This document shows, piece after piece, positions 14,301 through 26,942 of a stretch of DNA of 64,000 nt. Under the pieces are notes generated by a model that was not told where the DNA came from, did not search any database, and was given only the letters and a program-made list of their open reading frames with translations. Origin of the DNA: Parasponia andersonii (taxonomy: Eukaryota > Streptophyta > Magnoliopsida > Rosales > Cannabaceae); the NCBI GenBank assembly GCA_002914805.1, contig JXTB01000142.1, positions 786,509 through 850,508 on the forward strand, read 5' to 3'. Made by a program: the position numbers and the translations under genes. How positions within the stretch are numbered: the stretch's first letter is position 1; the number at the start of each line of letters is the position of its first letter.

Positions 14301-15763
14301 TAGACATGTAAAATAGAAATTTACAAAGATTTTAAATATAAAGTTATGTATTATCTTGCACACACAATAACTTAGGGCCCCATTTAAAACTGATTCTCCA
14401 CGTCACATTTAGCTTTTAAAAGTAGTTAGAAAAAAAAAATTAGAGAGAGAGATACATTTGGTAAATTCTTGCTTTTAATCAACAAATTTTAAAAAGTGAT
14501 ATGTAACCACTATTTTAAGTAGAACTTGAAAGGATTGTTTTCCAAAACTAATTCTAGAACCATAATACAAATTACTTAAAATATCATTCTACATTATAGA
14601 TAATTTTTAGTTTACCAAGCATATACTTTTATATAGCACAATAATTGTGCAAATTAAATTTAGCATACATCTAGATCTTTTTTCTCTCAATTGTTTCTTA
14701 CTCACAACAATATCAAATTGGACTGTCTATTCTTTAGGGTATTTTCTTATAATTTACCCCAAAATTTTATATACCTTTATCCTGGGATTTTTTTTCTCTT
14801 TTCAAATTCTTATCCTTTTGTGTTAGAAAAGAACAAAAAAGACAAATAGTGAATACTGAGAAATTACCAAATACAACCTAAAAGTTAAAAAATAGAGGAT
14901 TGTGATTAGTTGTCCCAATTTTTCATGTCGCATTTCTATCCCATTAATCAAAATCACACTTATATTAGCCTTAAAAATTGGAGAAATTTTATGAGTTGTT
15001 ATAAAAAAGAAAGGAAAGAAATTGCTCAAATTAATACGATGTTGTATTATTTATTAGGTAGATATCTTGGTCCAATAATAGAGGGTGAACATATAATTTA
15101 GTCGACATGATCAACTTTAATTTCCTTAAATTAGTTGCAAAAGTAAAATTTTTGCTGATGTTAATTCAATTCCTATTAAGTTTGGATACCTATAAATTTT
15201 TCTTGGAAAGGTATGTCGAATGAATCATAAAGAGCCGCTCATTTACTTTTTTGACTTTTTATATTTTCTACTTGGCCTTTTGGCATAATGCTTCAAACAC
15301 GTCAAAAGTTATTTTTAAAAGTGTTTAGATATATTCTTAAAAAATCTTCTTTTTTCTTTAGAAGATTTATTTAAAGAAAGATGAACTTACAATCTCTTTT
15401 AGGAATATCTTTTTAAATTTTTATTTCAAGATGTAAAAACTATACTAAATATTTTTTTTAAACTTGTAAATAAATTAAAGATTTAAATCTAGTGGAGAAT
15501 TATCTCCCATCAGACTATAAATCTGTGTGAATTTTATTTTTTTAACATTTTTTTTTACCATTTTCTACATTATTCTACTGATTTTGAAGTTTCTATGATT
15601 TATATCTAGCTGTAGTTATCTTGTCGAAAATTAATTTTTATAGAGACACTATCATCATATCATTCAAAAGAGCTCACTCATCTATATCAAAAAAAAAAAA
15701 AAAAAAGCTCACTCATCTAGTATAAGAAGTATATTTAAAAGAGCTCAAGAAATATCTATCATA
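11347..15763. other. AT-rich intergenic stretch, no gene seen
   Basis: Very AT-rich with many homopolymer runs. A TATA-like TATATAAAG at about 13190 sits after a short palindrome (GGTGTACACC, 13144-13153), but no coding region follows. Short reading frames here have no coding character. Confidence 0.6.
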
Positions 15764-15901
15764 GTACTCTAATTATCCACTTCGTAGAGTTATGTGCACA
15801 TATTTTTTCCACTTGGTCATTGGTACTCTAATTATCCACTTCGTGGAGTTATGTGCACATCTTTAAAGTCTCAAGCACATATTTTTTCCACTTGGTCATT
15901 A
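15764..15901. repeat. Imperfect tandem duplication, about 59-bp unit
   Basis: GTACTCTAATTATCCACTTC starts at 15764 and again at 15823. The second unit carries a short extra insertion before the shared TTTTTTCCACTTGGTCATT end. Confidence 0.85.
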
Positions 15902-16385
15902 GTAAGTTGAAATGGGTTTTATGATTGATTATTGTTATGGATTATACGTGGGTTACAGGTAATTCAATTGCTTAAAAATAAATGGAAAGATTTCATTTTG
16001 TTACATTATCTTTGTTTATTGTTTTGTTTTGTTTCGCTTTTCCGTTACGCCAAAAAGGAAATCTCTAAAAAGGAGAAAAACAAAATTCATACGTGTCAGC
16101 TTAAGAGGTAAGTATATAGTAATAATACAATGAAATAACTTGGTGCATACTAAAGTTAACTCTGTGGGTGAAGTGCGGTAGAGTACAACTCTTAGGACAC
16201 TTGAGTAGATAAGAATAAGACTCAAAAAAAATCACAACATTTAAGCGTTTTTGTAATTAAAAAGGAAAAAACTAATTCCTTTTTATTAATACTAAATAAA
16301 ATCTTTTCGTGTTTTTCTATAACTACAATATTCACATATGTGATTAAATTGGAGTTTAAAATTGTTAAAAAAATGGGCCTTTTAA

Positions 16386-16850
16386 TCTTTAAGCTGACTA
16401 TTAACATATGTATAGAAACAATTCAGAGGAGGATCCCTACAAATTCTGGGAGAACAATATTTTATAAAGTAGTACTAAAATTAATAAAATTTACTAATTA
16501 AATAAGCTAATTTTGGCCTTAATGTATTGATACGATTAGGTACGCGGGCTAACACAGTACGAAACAAAGCACACCATGAGATATCTAAATATGGGTCAAT
16601 AAGTAGTGCCGAGCCAATGATTTTAAATTTTTAGCATAAATATATTTGTGCCGACTTAAATAAACTGTATACATGTTTAAAAAAAAAAATAGGCTGTATT
16701 TGGCATGACATGTTTGAAAGGTCTATGCCTATTCTATGTTTGTTTGTCAATATATAGCTATCCACTTTAGTTTTGATCGAGGTGGTTCTGAAGTAAATCC
16801 TTTTTTAATGTATTTTTTAGCTTCTAATTATAACATAGCCTAATAGGTTA

Positions 16851-16893
<43 letters not shown>

Positions 16894-17299
16894 GACACTA
16901 ATTTAGTACGCATTTTTTTTATCTATGTATTATTTTTATTAATTAAAATTTATTATGTATATTTTTTTTTGAGTAAAAAAAAAATAATAATATTAATAAT
17001 ATATATTTTTTTATACACATCATTATAGCAGTTGTATCTTTTTATACACATCATTATGACAATTGAATTAACGTCAGATTCAAAGCTAAAAAAAAATATC
17101 TATACATTAGAAAAAAAAAATACCTGCTGAATTAGTAATCATATATATTGTAGCTCTTTGTACATGAGCACAGGATTGCCTATTCTATGTTTGTTTGTCA
17201 ATATATAGCTATCCACTTTAGTTTTGATCGAGGTGTTTTTGAAATAAATCCATTTTTATGTATTTTTAGCTTCTAATTACATATGTAGCCTAACAGGTT

Positions 17300-17335
<36 letters not shown>

Positions 17336-17870
17336 TTTGTACATAAACAGGGATTGGTCCACTTGATGTAAAATTTTCTCCTAAAATTAGTTACACAAGT
17401 ACGTAACTTTGCACAAATAAGCATAATGAAACTAGGCATATGAGTTGACTTTCGTTATGTTTTAATTATATCAACTAGGAGTTGACTTTACGTTTAAATT
17501 ATATCAACTATGTATGAACATACGTGTGTAGTGTGAAGTTGTTTTTTCAGAACGACACCACATCCTTACATCATATAAATTAATATGGCCATTTATCTTT
17601 TTCTTTCCGATGTCTTTTTTAATCTTTTATTCTTCTTCTAATATAGCTTTTCTCTTTTCTTATTTTCTGGCAAAGTTTCCGCCTTCGAGGTATACATTTG
17701 AAGACATAGTCCATGAAATGGGCTGGCTGGCTTGCATAACTCTTAATTAATGTTGCCTGGATAATATCGAGTAAGCCGTTTCCTTCATGTTGATATTATA
17801 CAATTCTTTGGAGGCTCCATGTGTATAGTTGGAAGTTGGAACTCACAAATGTAATGGGAATTTTCTCTTC
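16386..17870. repeat. Composite repeat, copy 1 (uninterrupted)
   Basis: Three blocks in order: a (16386-16700), b twice (16727-16890 and 17177-17331, each CTATTCTATGTTTGTTTG... ending in an (AT)n run), and c (17332-17870). Blocks a and b recur at 21870-22307 and block c recurs at 35805-36340, so copy 2 of the same repeat is split by the 13.5-kb MULE. No coding sequence is visible. It is probably an old non-autonomous transposon or a segmental duplication. Confidence 0.8.
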
Positions 17871-17971
17871 GACGTGCCGATCCTTTTTTCTTTTTTTCTT
17901 TTTTTTTTTTTATTTTTTCTCTCTCCACCCGTCCGCTATCTAAACACACACATATAATATTTTAAAATTTT

Positions 17972-18273
17972 AAAATACATGAATTATTTTCATTTCTTCA
18001 AATTATAGCCATAACCTTCGAGCAGTCCAACTACAATAGCCTCTAAATAGAACTTCTTTATTTTGATTTATGTCATCCATAAAGAGAGTCAGGTCATCTT
18101 AATACTTTACAATAAATTAGTATTAGGTCGGGAGTTTGACTCCCAAAATACGTAAATTATTTTCATTTCTTCAAATTATAACCATAACCTTCGAGCAGTC
18201 CAACTATAATAGCCTCTAAATAGAACTTCTTTATTTTGATTTATGTCATCCATAAAGAGAGTCAAGTCATCCT
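17972..18273. repeat. Imperfect tandem duplication, 173-bp period
   Basis: The stretch AAAATACATGAATTATTTTC at 17972 returns at 18145. The first about 130 bases of each unit are nearly identical (both contain CCATAACCTTCGAGCAGTCC). No coding function is seen. Confidence 0.85.
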
Positions 18274-18641
18274 ATATTAATACGGTTGCACATCACAATT
18301 TAAATATGCAATCGCACTAAAACATGGGCCTTGCTAGGCACACTTTAGTTTTGCAGATCATGTTTGGCTCATAAATTAAACATAACATGAGACATGTATA
18401 TACACATAACGACATGATAAGGCATGCTAGCACATAGGTACGCCATATTAGTACATTATACATGTATTATTTTGTAATAATTTTTTCAATATACAAGTAC
18501 AAACCCAATTTGAAGACACTTAGAGCATGCTTAGATACACTTTTAATTTTTTATTTATAAAAATTAAAAATAAAAAACTTGCTTGGTAACACATTAAATC
18601 ATTTTTTATTTTTAAGACAAAAGGGTTAATGATATTGATAG

Positions 18642-20155
18642 TGTCATAACCCAAAATCTGGGCTACTGGTAGAAGGAGAATTTCGCAAGGATGAGAAATT
18701 CCTTGATTTATTTGAAAAACGTCTAAAAAGATTTAGTTTTATAAAACAATCCATTTTAGATAAAATATTTAGAATTCCATCCCGTGAACCTCTCCGACAG
18801 TTCGTATACACCATTGAACATAGATCGAATAAATACCAAAAAGAACGTAAATCAAATATAAATCTAAGTATCATCATCATCCACATCAGAACAGACACCA
18901 GAATGACATACATGAGTTCACAGACAAAATAGAAAGTAGTAATCTTAGTTTAATGCTAAAACAAAACTTAAATAGTCCAAACACCACAACAATATGCTTC
19001 AAGCATTACCAAGATAATGAACTACGATCCTGATAGCCTCTTACTCCTCTTGAGCTCCAAAATCGCACTTGACACTACCTGAGAAAGGGAGGAAGGAAGT
19101 GAGTATAAAATGCTCAGTAGAAAAAATAGTTATCTCGATCGAAAACATTTTAGTGATGAAAAGCTCCTGCATGATTAATTTAAATCCAATACATATAAAT
19201 ATGATAATTTAAAACCAGAAATCATTACGTATATGTATAAATAAATCAGTATAATCAAAACTATTCAATTCAGATGCACATGATACAAATCAACCCATAC
19301 TCATGAGCTCACATCCTCTCATCTGTGGAAACCCAGGATAATGGTACTTAGTGTACTTAACAGCCTACCTGATACCTAAGCCCATACTCAGAGTGGACAC
19401 CCATGTGTCACCTACCAAACCTAGAGGGGCAACCGAATTGCATACTCCTGCCAAATGGGGAGGTAATCAGAAATAACAAAATCCTGCATAGGTTTACAGA
19501 CTTTATACCGATGGTGGGGCATACAGTGCCACACTGTAAACCCATGGTGTTAACATGGTGCTTATGTATGATCCTATGACACGTGCAACACAGAACTGAA
19601 GTGTAAAAATAATCGTACTCTAGCTTTTCAGGAAAATAAGTATATTAAGTTTTTATAGAAAAACGGGCAGCACAACAACCCTATTTTTAATATACCCAAA
19701 ATAACCTGCACTCAAAAAATCCCCAGAGCAATATAGTATATATGTATATCATACCATCACAGTCTATCACCTATGTTCAAGAAATCAAAATACCACATTT
19801 GTTCTCATATGTTGCAGAAAATAAGTTTTAATCGAAAATAGTGAAAAACGAAGGTAACCGAATCCCTACCTAATAAGAATAGCGATACCACGCTATTGAA
19901 TCTTCAAGAAATTAGTGATGATCGTCCGGAGGGTCAGGAACCAATTCCAAGCTTTCGATTGTTCTCTTGCAAAAAATCAATTTCTCAATAGAGCTTCAAG
20001 TCCACAAACAGACTTCTTCACTGAATTCCCAGCACCCAAAATAGCTACGTTAGACATATAACTTGTCCAATTCGGATCTAGGCTCACACCGGACCTGTGG
20101 CACGCAAATCGAGATAAATTCTTAGCCGTCCGATTTTGATTTTCGTACCAATCAC

Positions 20156-20214
<59 letters not shown>

Positions 20215-20872
20215 AATTTCCCTATTTTCCAAGTACAATCCAAAAATGACAACAAAAACACGATCCAACTGCCGGATCAAAAACTCAACTTAAGCTCAAA
20301 ATATTTCAAAAATGGCAACTTTTAATTTGGGCAATATGGGGTTAAGAAATATATATCTTGATCTTCTTCTCAACGAGATGAATCCAAAGAGCCTGGTTAG
20401 AGGTCAAATGGTGGCCAGAATCGTCACCGGTAACGAAAAATCCAAAACGACTCACTTCCTCCTCTTCGGCAACAGCGGCTTCTCCAGCAGTGGGAGCTGG
20501 TCGGTATCGGCTCGGCGTGGTATGGGGAAGCTCCGCCGGTGGGCTGCTCGGGCGGACGCCGGTGGGAGGCAGCTTTCGCGGCGTTCCTTCTCCTTTGGCC
20601 GAGAGAAACCGAGAGTGAGGGAGAGAGGGTTGATGGGAGAGAGAGAGAGGGAGAGAAAATGACAGGGTCACGTGGGCCTGTCTTATAGGACTGTGTAATT
20701 TTAAAAAATTACATAACAATCCCCAATTTTTCAAATCCCTTTCAAATTAGTCCACAAAAATTTACAATTTAGTCCTTCTACACAAAATTTTTACAAATTA
20801 ATCCCTCTATTATTATATCCGAAAAATTGATAAAATGTCCAAATTACCATCCCAAAAAAACGGGTTTTTACA
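18642..20872 (-). mobile_element. LTR C, intact solo LTR (2231 bp) with 5-bp TSD GATAG
   Basis: On the minus strand it starts TGTAAAAACCCG and ends GGGTTATGACA, perfect TG...CA ends. It is flanked by GATAG on both sides (18637-18641 and 20873-20877), a perfect 5-bp target duplication, with no internal region. That is the signature of a solo LTR left by recombination between the two LTRs of a full element. Internal landmarks match LTRs A, B and D: a CT-rich tract and GC-rich block (about 20450-20660), an AC/AT microsatellite (20155-20212), and the splice-donor-like AGGTAGGGATTCGG. Reading frames in the GC-rich block are not conserved between the LTRs and are not called as genes. Confidence 0.9.
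20155..20212. repeat. Compound (AC)n(AT)n microsatellite in LTR C
   Basis: About 28 bp of AC repeats followed by about 30 bp of AT repeats. Confidence 0.95.
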
Positions 20873-21399
20873 GATAGCCCCTGACATATAAATGTAGTAC
20901 CACTTTGTTTTCTGAATTTTCAACTTACATAGTAATAGTCTTTAAATTATGTAATTATTATAATAATGATCAATTTGTCACAAATTGTTAAATATTTAAA
21001 ATAAGTCATTAAAGAACACACGATTTGGTAGCTGTGGTCAAGAATGAGATTATGAAATTTTAACTGACAAAGTAGATTATTAAGACTTATGCAATTATTG
21101 CAGCAATAACTATTTTTTTTACAAACTGTTAAATTTTAATAGAAATGAATCTTGTGTAAGGTGCACAGTTTAGTAATTGTAGCTAAAAATGATATTCTGA
21201 CTCATAAAAGTAAATAATATATAATTGTAATTGTACGCTTTGTCTATAATTATTTTCTGTTCAAAAACTAACAGTTTGTGACAAAAGAATCATTTCTGTA
21301 ATAATTACATAATTAAGGGATCATTATTACATAATTTAAAAATTTGGAGGTAAAGTGATATAATGAATATAATTCATGAACTATTACTATATCTAACCC

Positions 21400-21869
21400 A
21401 AACGAAAAACATATACGTTCTTGGGAATTATAAAAATTAATTAGAGAAATATCATTTTTAAAATTTATTTTGAAAAATATCTTTTTATAAAATTTATTTA
21501 GAAAAATACCATAGATGAAATACCATTTTAAAATTTTATTTATAAAAGTATCATTTTTGAAAGTTTATCTATGAAATTTCTAATTAAAAGATTTTATTTA
21601 GAAAAATACCACTTTTTGGTTTTACTTTTTGTTTAAAAAAATTTTGGGATTGAAATTTTTTCACTTCCATTACTTTTAATTTTTTACAATTTTTTAAAAC
21701 ATAATACAAAAACCATATTAACAAGAATGTTTTCTAAAAAAATTGTAAATTTTTGTTTATTTAAACAAAAAGCAAAATAAAAGTGTATCAAAGCATTCCC
21801 TTATTATATAATCAATAATGATAAGCATAAATTTCTCAAGTTTTTTTTTCTTCTTTGATGATAAAAAGA
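21400..21869. other. AT-rich spacer, no gene seen
   Basis: Between the MITE and the second composite repeat. It contains short imperfect repeats of GAAAAATACCA/ATCATTTTT type (21450-21620) and no coding sequence. Confidence 0.55.
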
Positions 21870-21887
21870 TTTATCTTTAATTGACTG

Positions 21888-21923
<36 letters not shown>

Positions 21924-22307
21924 GTACATTTTAATGATTTGGGGAGAAAAATATTTCATAAAATAGTATTAAAATTTAAAAAAATTACCAATTAAATGAG
22001 CTAATTTCGGCTGAAATAGATTAACATGTTTAGGCATGTAGGCTAACACAGCACGAAACAAAACACAACATGAAACGTCTAAGCATGGACTAATGGACCG
22101 GACCGAATCGGTGATTTTAAATTTTCGCATGAATAATACAACATAGCTAAAAAAATGGGCCCTATCCTATGTTTGTTTGACAATATATAGCTATCTCTTT
22201 AGTTTTGATCGAGGTGGTTCCGAAATAAATCCATTTTTATCTACTTTTTAGCTTCTAATTATATATGTAGCCTAACAGTTTACAGATAAATATATATATA
22301 TATATAT
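21870..22307. repeat. Composite repeat copy 2, left part (blocks a and b)
   Basis: Matches 16386-16700 and 16727-16890/17177-17331 in order. It contains an (AT)n run at 21892-21920 and ends in an (AT)n run at 22290-22307, where the MULE begins. The matching right part (block c) is at 35805-36340. Confidence 0.85.
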
Positions 22308-22981
22308 GGAGGACTTCTCAATGGTTATAATTTTTTTGTGACCATGGATGGATATTTTAAAAAATATTGATATCAATGTAGTTATTAATTATAGATGTTG
22401 AGTTGGCATTTATAATAACTTGCTATAGAAAGTTTCCAACAAGTTGCCAATATATAAGATTCTATTTTAATTTTTTTAAAAACTAATTTTGGAATTTTGA
22501 TTCTGTTTTGAAATTTTTAATATCTAATTTTAATTAATTATTTATCATTTTTAAATAGTAATTACGTGAAAAGGGGTAAACCAAATTGTGAAGTGTGGCA
22601 ATCAATCTCTTTTTATAAGACTACTGTATTCTAATTTCCCATCAATGGTCGTTTCACAAAGTGACAGGAAATTTATTGGTATATATTCCAGATTATTGGT
22701 GTCTTCTAAGTAAAGTAATATGAAAATATCTATAAAAATAAAAAATTAAAAAAAAGAAAGAAAAAGGGAGGAACTACGTCTTAAGAATTTCAACATCACA
22801 AAGAACAAAGACATTTTGTGATGAACTTTGTAGGTAATGACTATTGAATCTAATGAAACCTAAGTGGTTGAAGGTATGAATGAAACAACCAATAATTAAG
22901 TTAGTTGATGAACGATCACTTGTATATATTTTTTATGCTTCATCTTCAAATTTTTGAAAAAAAAAACAATAACCATTTTTT

Positions 22982-24118
22982 ATGGGATACATTAAATTAA
23001 TTTTGGGAATGACAATAGTCCCATGCTTTGTGTCTGCACAAAAAATTATAAAAAAATGACATTCTATGTAGAATAAATAATGTGATTAATATCTATTGGA
23101 ATTTTAAATGAAATTAACATGGAGAATATCAATAGTCCAATACTTTATTATTTTTTTTCCTATTTAAATGTCGACTTGTACACACAATTTTAGTATCAAG
23201 ATTTGCGTTGCATAAATTTTTTTAAAAATGTCTGTTATTTTCATTTCAGATTCTGAAGACAAATCCAAACATTCTATTACTTTGAATTCTACTGCAAGAA
23301 AGCGTTTAGAAGAAGACATGAATGAAGAAGTAAATTCACCGGCAAAACGTTTGAAAATCGAGGATGGTCATACAGATTCCGAAGAAAAAGATATGCCTCA
23401 TGGTGACAAAGAAAAAAAGATGCATTATGCTTATGAGATAACTGAAGCCAAAGTGGATGCTGAGGTTGCAAAATACAATTCTCAAGTCCTAAAAGACTTT
23501 GAAAAAGAGAACTTGGACGAAATTATGCTCAAGAACTAGGAACACTCCGAGAAGGTTGCCAAAAAAAATAGGTTGCTTGGGGCATGTATTGCTAACATTA
23601 TGAAAGTTGGTATGGCAATGCAAAATTTGGAGAAACTTGTCAAGGAAATGTACGAACTGGATCACTCTGACAATTGAGGACTACATTTAGAATGGATTTT
23701 TTTTTTTTTTCTATTGGAGTCTTTTTGCCTTTCAATTTCTTAAGTCTATGTTTGTGTTATGAAATATTATGTTTTAGTTTCATTTTCGGGTTTTGTTATG
23801 TTTACCTTTTGTTTTCTTAGGTCTATGTTAGTATTATGAAACATTATGTTTTAGTTTCATTGTCAAGTTTTGTTATGTTGGTTTGAATTATAACTAAGGG
23901 AATCAATGAAATCGTCTATAATAATATTATGTTTCAGCTTAAGTTTTGAGTTTTGTTTATTGTTTATCCTATAGTCTGTATATATACGTGTGGATTTATT
24001 TTTCATTTAAATCTTTATAATTCCAATGTCGTTTTCTTTCTTTTTTCCTATTATTTGTGCTTCATCCCATAAAGTGTGGGACTATTGACATTCCCAAAAT
24101 CAATTTAACGTATCTAAT
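22982..24118. repeat. Pair of 48-bp inverted repeats flanking the small ORF
   Basis: 22982-23029 and 24071-24118 are inverted copies sharing GGGACTATTG(T/A)CATTCCC and the AATTTAA tail, with about seven mismatches by eye. Weaker relatives occur at about 23122-23150 (same orientation as the left copy) and at about 24495-24515 and 24870-24900 (same orientation as the right copy). The small ORF at 23228-23677 lies between the two arms. Confidence 0.7.
23228..23677 (+). pseudogene. Small nuclear-type protein ORF with one in-frame stop, unknown function
   Basis: One reading frame from ATG 23228 to TGA 23677, 150 codons including the terminal stop, broken only by TAG at 23537-23539. The first 102 residues are acidic and lysine-rich with a likely nuclear localisation signal (SPAKRLKIED, near residues 37-46). 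The part after the stop looks helical (GACIANIMKVGMAMQNLEKL). The TAG could come from CAG (Gln) by a single C-to-T change. A TATA-like TATTTAAATG lies about 65 bases upstream (23161-23170). I recognise no family. It lies inside the MULE between inverted 48-bp repeats, so it may be an accessory or captured gene of the element. Confidence 0.5.
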
Positions 24119-25295
24119 ATTCTCCTATTAATCTCATTTAAAATTTTAATGTCATAATTGTCGGGTTTTCTTTTTTATTTTGTATAGTTATATTAATAAT
24201 TGTCTAATAATAAATATAGAAAAGCTAATTGATCTAAAAACTAACCCTTTTTTCATAAGCATTAACAAAAAAGATGAAAATACAAATAAAATTTTGTTGT
24301 TGAAAATAAATTATCTTTATAATAGCTTGTCTTTGAGTATAGTGATCAATTAATATTTTTTGTATAAAAAATTTAAGAAAATAAAATTTAAATAGAAAGA
24401 TTCAGATTAAGAAATTGAAGACCCCTTACAAAATTTTGCCTAAAGCCTTTAATTGTGTTGAGACAGCTCTGCTTAAAGTCCTTTTTTTTCAAACTCTAAG
24501 TGTGGGACTATTGCAGAATCTATTGGATTAAAATGAAGTGGTTGTTCCCTTTTTTTTTCTATTTAAATCTTTATTTTTTTTAATGATCCATATAATTCTA
24601 TATAAAAAAAAGCGTAGGGGTTCTTACTTTTATAATATTTTCCCAGTTAAATCTTAAAAATTCCAATGTCATTTTTTGGGCAGATAATAAATCGAGGGAT
24701 TGTTTATATTCTCCATATATAAGTGTCATTTTTACATGTTAGAGTTAAGGGCTTAGAATGTAGTATTTTGTCCTTCTTTTCTTTTTTTCTTTTTTTTTTT
24801 TTTTTTCACAATCACGGTTTAGGGTTTAGAATGTAGTCTTTGTTTTTAATTTATTGTGCAGACTTTTAAGTATGAGAATATTGACATTCCTTAAATGAAT
24901 TATAAGGAAGAAAACTAATAAATTGCTTGATATTATCCATATTTTTTTTAATGTAGTTATTTGAGTATTAAGATTTTCCAATGATTTTTTTAGTGATAAT
25001 CATTTGTTTTTTGAAATTTCAAGAGATATGGACTAATGTCAAATTGCATAAAATTGTGGAAAAAATGAGATTCAGTATTTAAAACAATATCATAGATTAA
25101 AGAGAAACATTTTTCATTAAAATACTTAAAATAACATCATTTTTTTTAGTAAATAAAACAATACTACTTTAATGGCAAACCATAAGATAGCACGAAGAAC
25201 AAAAAATAAAAGAGAAAAATAAAGAATTACATAAACACTAGTTAAGTAATACCTTATAACAAAACACCTATCATGAAAATATCTAATAAGTTTTC

Positions 25296-25562
25296 CTAAG
25301 TGAATCTCCTCATAACATTCAGAATTTTGTTCATATTTGTTATAGCTTCTTCAATCTTATTCTCCTCCACCTCCCATAATTTGTTGATAGATTTTAGAAA
25401 TGTGTGTATTGCTGTTGCAAGTCCTTCAGTTAGAACTCCGTTAACTTCTTCATCAGCTCTCTTAAGCAAAAGTTTCATGATGTTGTAAAATTCTTGACTA
25501 GGATCAGGAGAAGAGCCTTGGGGCACATCCTTACTTTGAAGATTTGGAGGAGACGAAGACAT
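25296..25562 (-). CDS. Intact 88-aa protein of unknown function inside the MULE
   Basis: A complete frame from ATG 25562 to the stop at 25296 without internal stops. It begins with a Ser/Pro/Gln-rich segment (MSSSPPNLQSKDVPQG), then an amphipathic helical stretch of about 60 residues (KLLLKRADEEVNGVLTEG ... INKLWEVEENKIEEAI) ending in basic residues. There is no signal peptide or membrane segment. On its own strand a TATA-like CATATATAATGG lies about 75-85 bases upstream of the ATG (about 25635-25648). I do not recognise the family. Its open state contrasts with the broken transposase next door. At 88 codons chance survival is possible. Confidence 0.5.
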   Translation of the reverse strand: MSSSPPNLQSKDVPQGSSPDPSQEFYNIMKLLLKRADEEVNGVLTEGLATAIHTFLKSINKLWEVEENKIEEAITNMNKILNVMRRFT

Positions 25563-26395
25563 TTTTTTTTATTTGATTCTGTTAAGGATAAGAAAATTAT
25601 TTGAATATGTGGTGATATGATAAAGAAGATATGCCATTATATATGTGAGAAGAAAAACTATGGAATGTTGTTTAGGTTTCCAATACATAGATTTAATTAT
25701 ATTAATTGTTAAACAATTCCCAATGAGAAGATACATATCTTTTCTTTTCTTTTTTTTTTTTGACTCTGGAGAAGATACATATCTTAATTAACGTTCCTAA
25801 TTATAGTTTTTATGCAACTCCCAAAAACATAGTAATTTAATTTTTCATTACAAACTTTTTGATAATGATCTATTGCAATAAAAATAGCAATTTAATTTTT
25901 ACAATTCAATTAAATGGGAGACAAATTAATATGGAAAAAATAGAATTAACTTAGTTACCTATAATTAATACGTCTAAGTTTTTCTCACCTACTAGAGTTA
26001 TGCTTGTTATTAAGGTATACTATCTTCACTTTATTTAAAATATTAAAAAAAAAACTAATGAATATGAATTGGTTGGCTATAATTAATTGTATGAATAATA
26101 ATAATAAATAAAATAAATGAGACAAATAAGAAAGCTGCGTTGGAGTTTCAAAATCAAATAGTTAGTGCTAAATAAATATTAAATTCATAATGTATAAGTT
26201 CTCAAGGTAAAAATATTTAAATATCATATACAGAATTGTCAAATCGTGTCATGCCATGCTTGGACGAATTCATCAAGAATTTATTTGAAAAAGTGGTATG
26301 GTGGTAGATTTAATTAATAAGGAAAAAAAAGTGGTATTCACGTAATTTATTCTAGACAATAACTTTATTTCCCAATTCTTTTATTCTATATCAAA

Positions 26396-26942
26396 GACGA
26401 ATAACTACTCTCTTGATAAAAAACAATCGGCCAGATTCAAATTGTCATACTAATAGAGTTTCTTAATTAAGAAAGAGCGACCAATTTAATTAGACACTTA
26501 TGATAGTAGGGTTTTTTGATGAACAACAATTGATCCGATTCAATGTATCATACCAAAAGGTTTTCTTAATAAAGAATGACTAATCATATTCTAAGTGTCA
26601 TGCAAACAGGGTTTCTTAATGAACAAACGACCAATCTGATTCGATGTATCATATTAAAACAGTTTCTTAATATAGAATGTTTGATCTAGTGATACACTTA
26701 TGATAGAGTTTCTTGATGAACACTGATCGATCTAATTCGAAGTATCACACTAATAGGGTCTCTTAATGAATAATGATCGATCTAATTCTACGTATCACAC
26801 AAAAAGATTTTTTAATAAAGAATGACTAATCCAATTCGAAATGTCATACTAATAAGGTTTCTTAATGAAAAACGACCGATCTTGTTCGAAGTGTCGCATT
26901 ACAAAGATTTATTAATGAATAACGATCGACCATATTCGATGT
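26396..26942. repeat. Minisatellite, about 11 degenerate units of about 50 bp
   Basis: Each unit contains a variant of GTTTCTTAATGAA, then GA(C/T)CGATC, then TTCGAAGTGTCATACTAATA. Units have drifted independently, so the array is old. It is internal to the MULE and has no reading frame. Confidence 0.85.

Larger units (their letters stand above)
18623..21399. mobile_element. MITE copy A (about 541 bp), split by solo LTR C
   Basis: The left 19 bases (18623-18641, GGGTTAATGATATTGATAG) and the right part (20878-21399) join into one element once the LTR and one target duplication are removed. Its right end read on the other strand is GGGTTAGATATAGTAATAG, so it has terminal inverted repeats that extend weakly inward. 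A second copy lies at 52089-52631 with nearly the same length (543 bp). There is no reading frame, so it is non-autonomous. I could not define its own target duplication, so I do not assign a superfamily. Confidence 0.7.

Noticed and set aside
20342..20734. Overlapping 116- and 130-codon open frames on both strands in LTR C
   Set aside because: They lie in the GC-rich block of an LTR, where long frames arise by composition, and the equivalent frames in LTRs A and B encode unrelated text.
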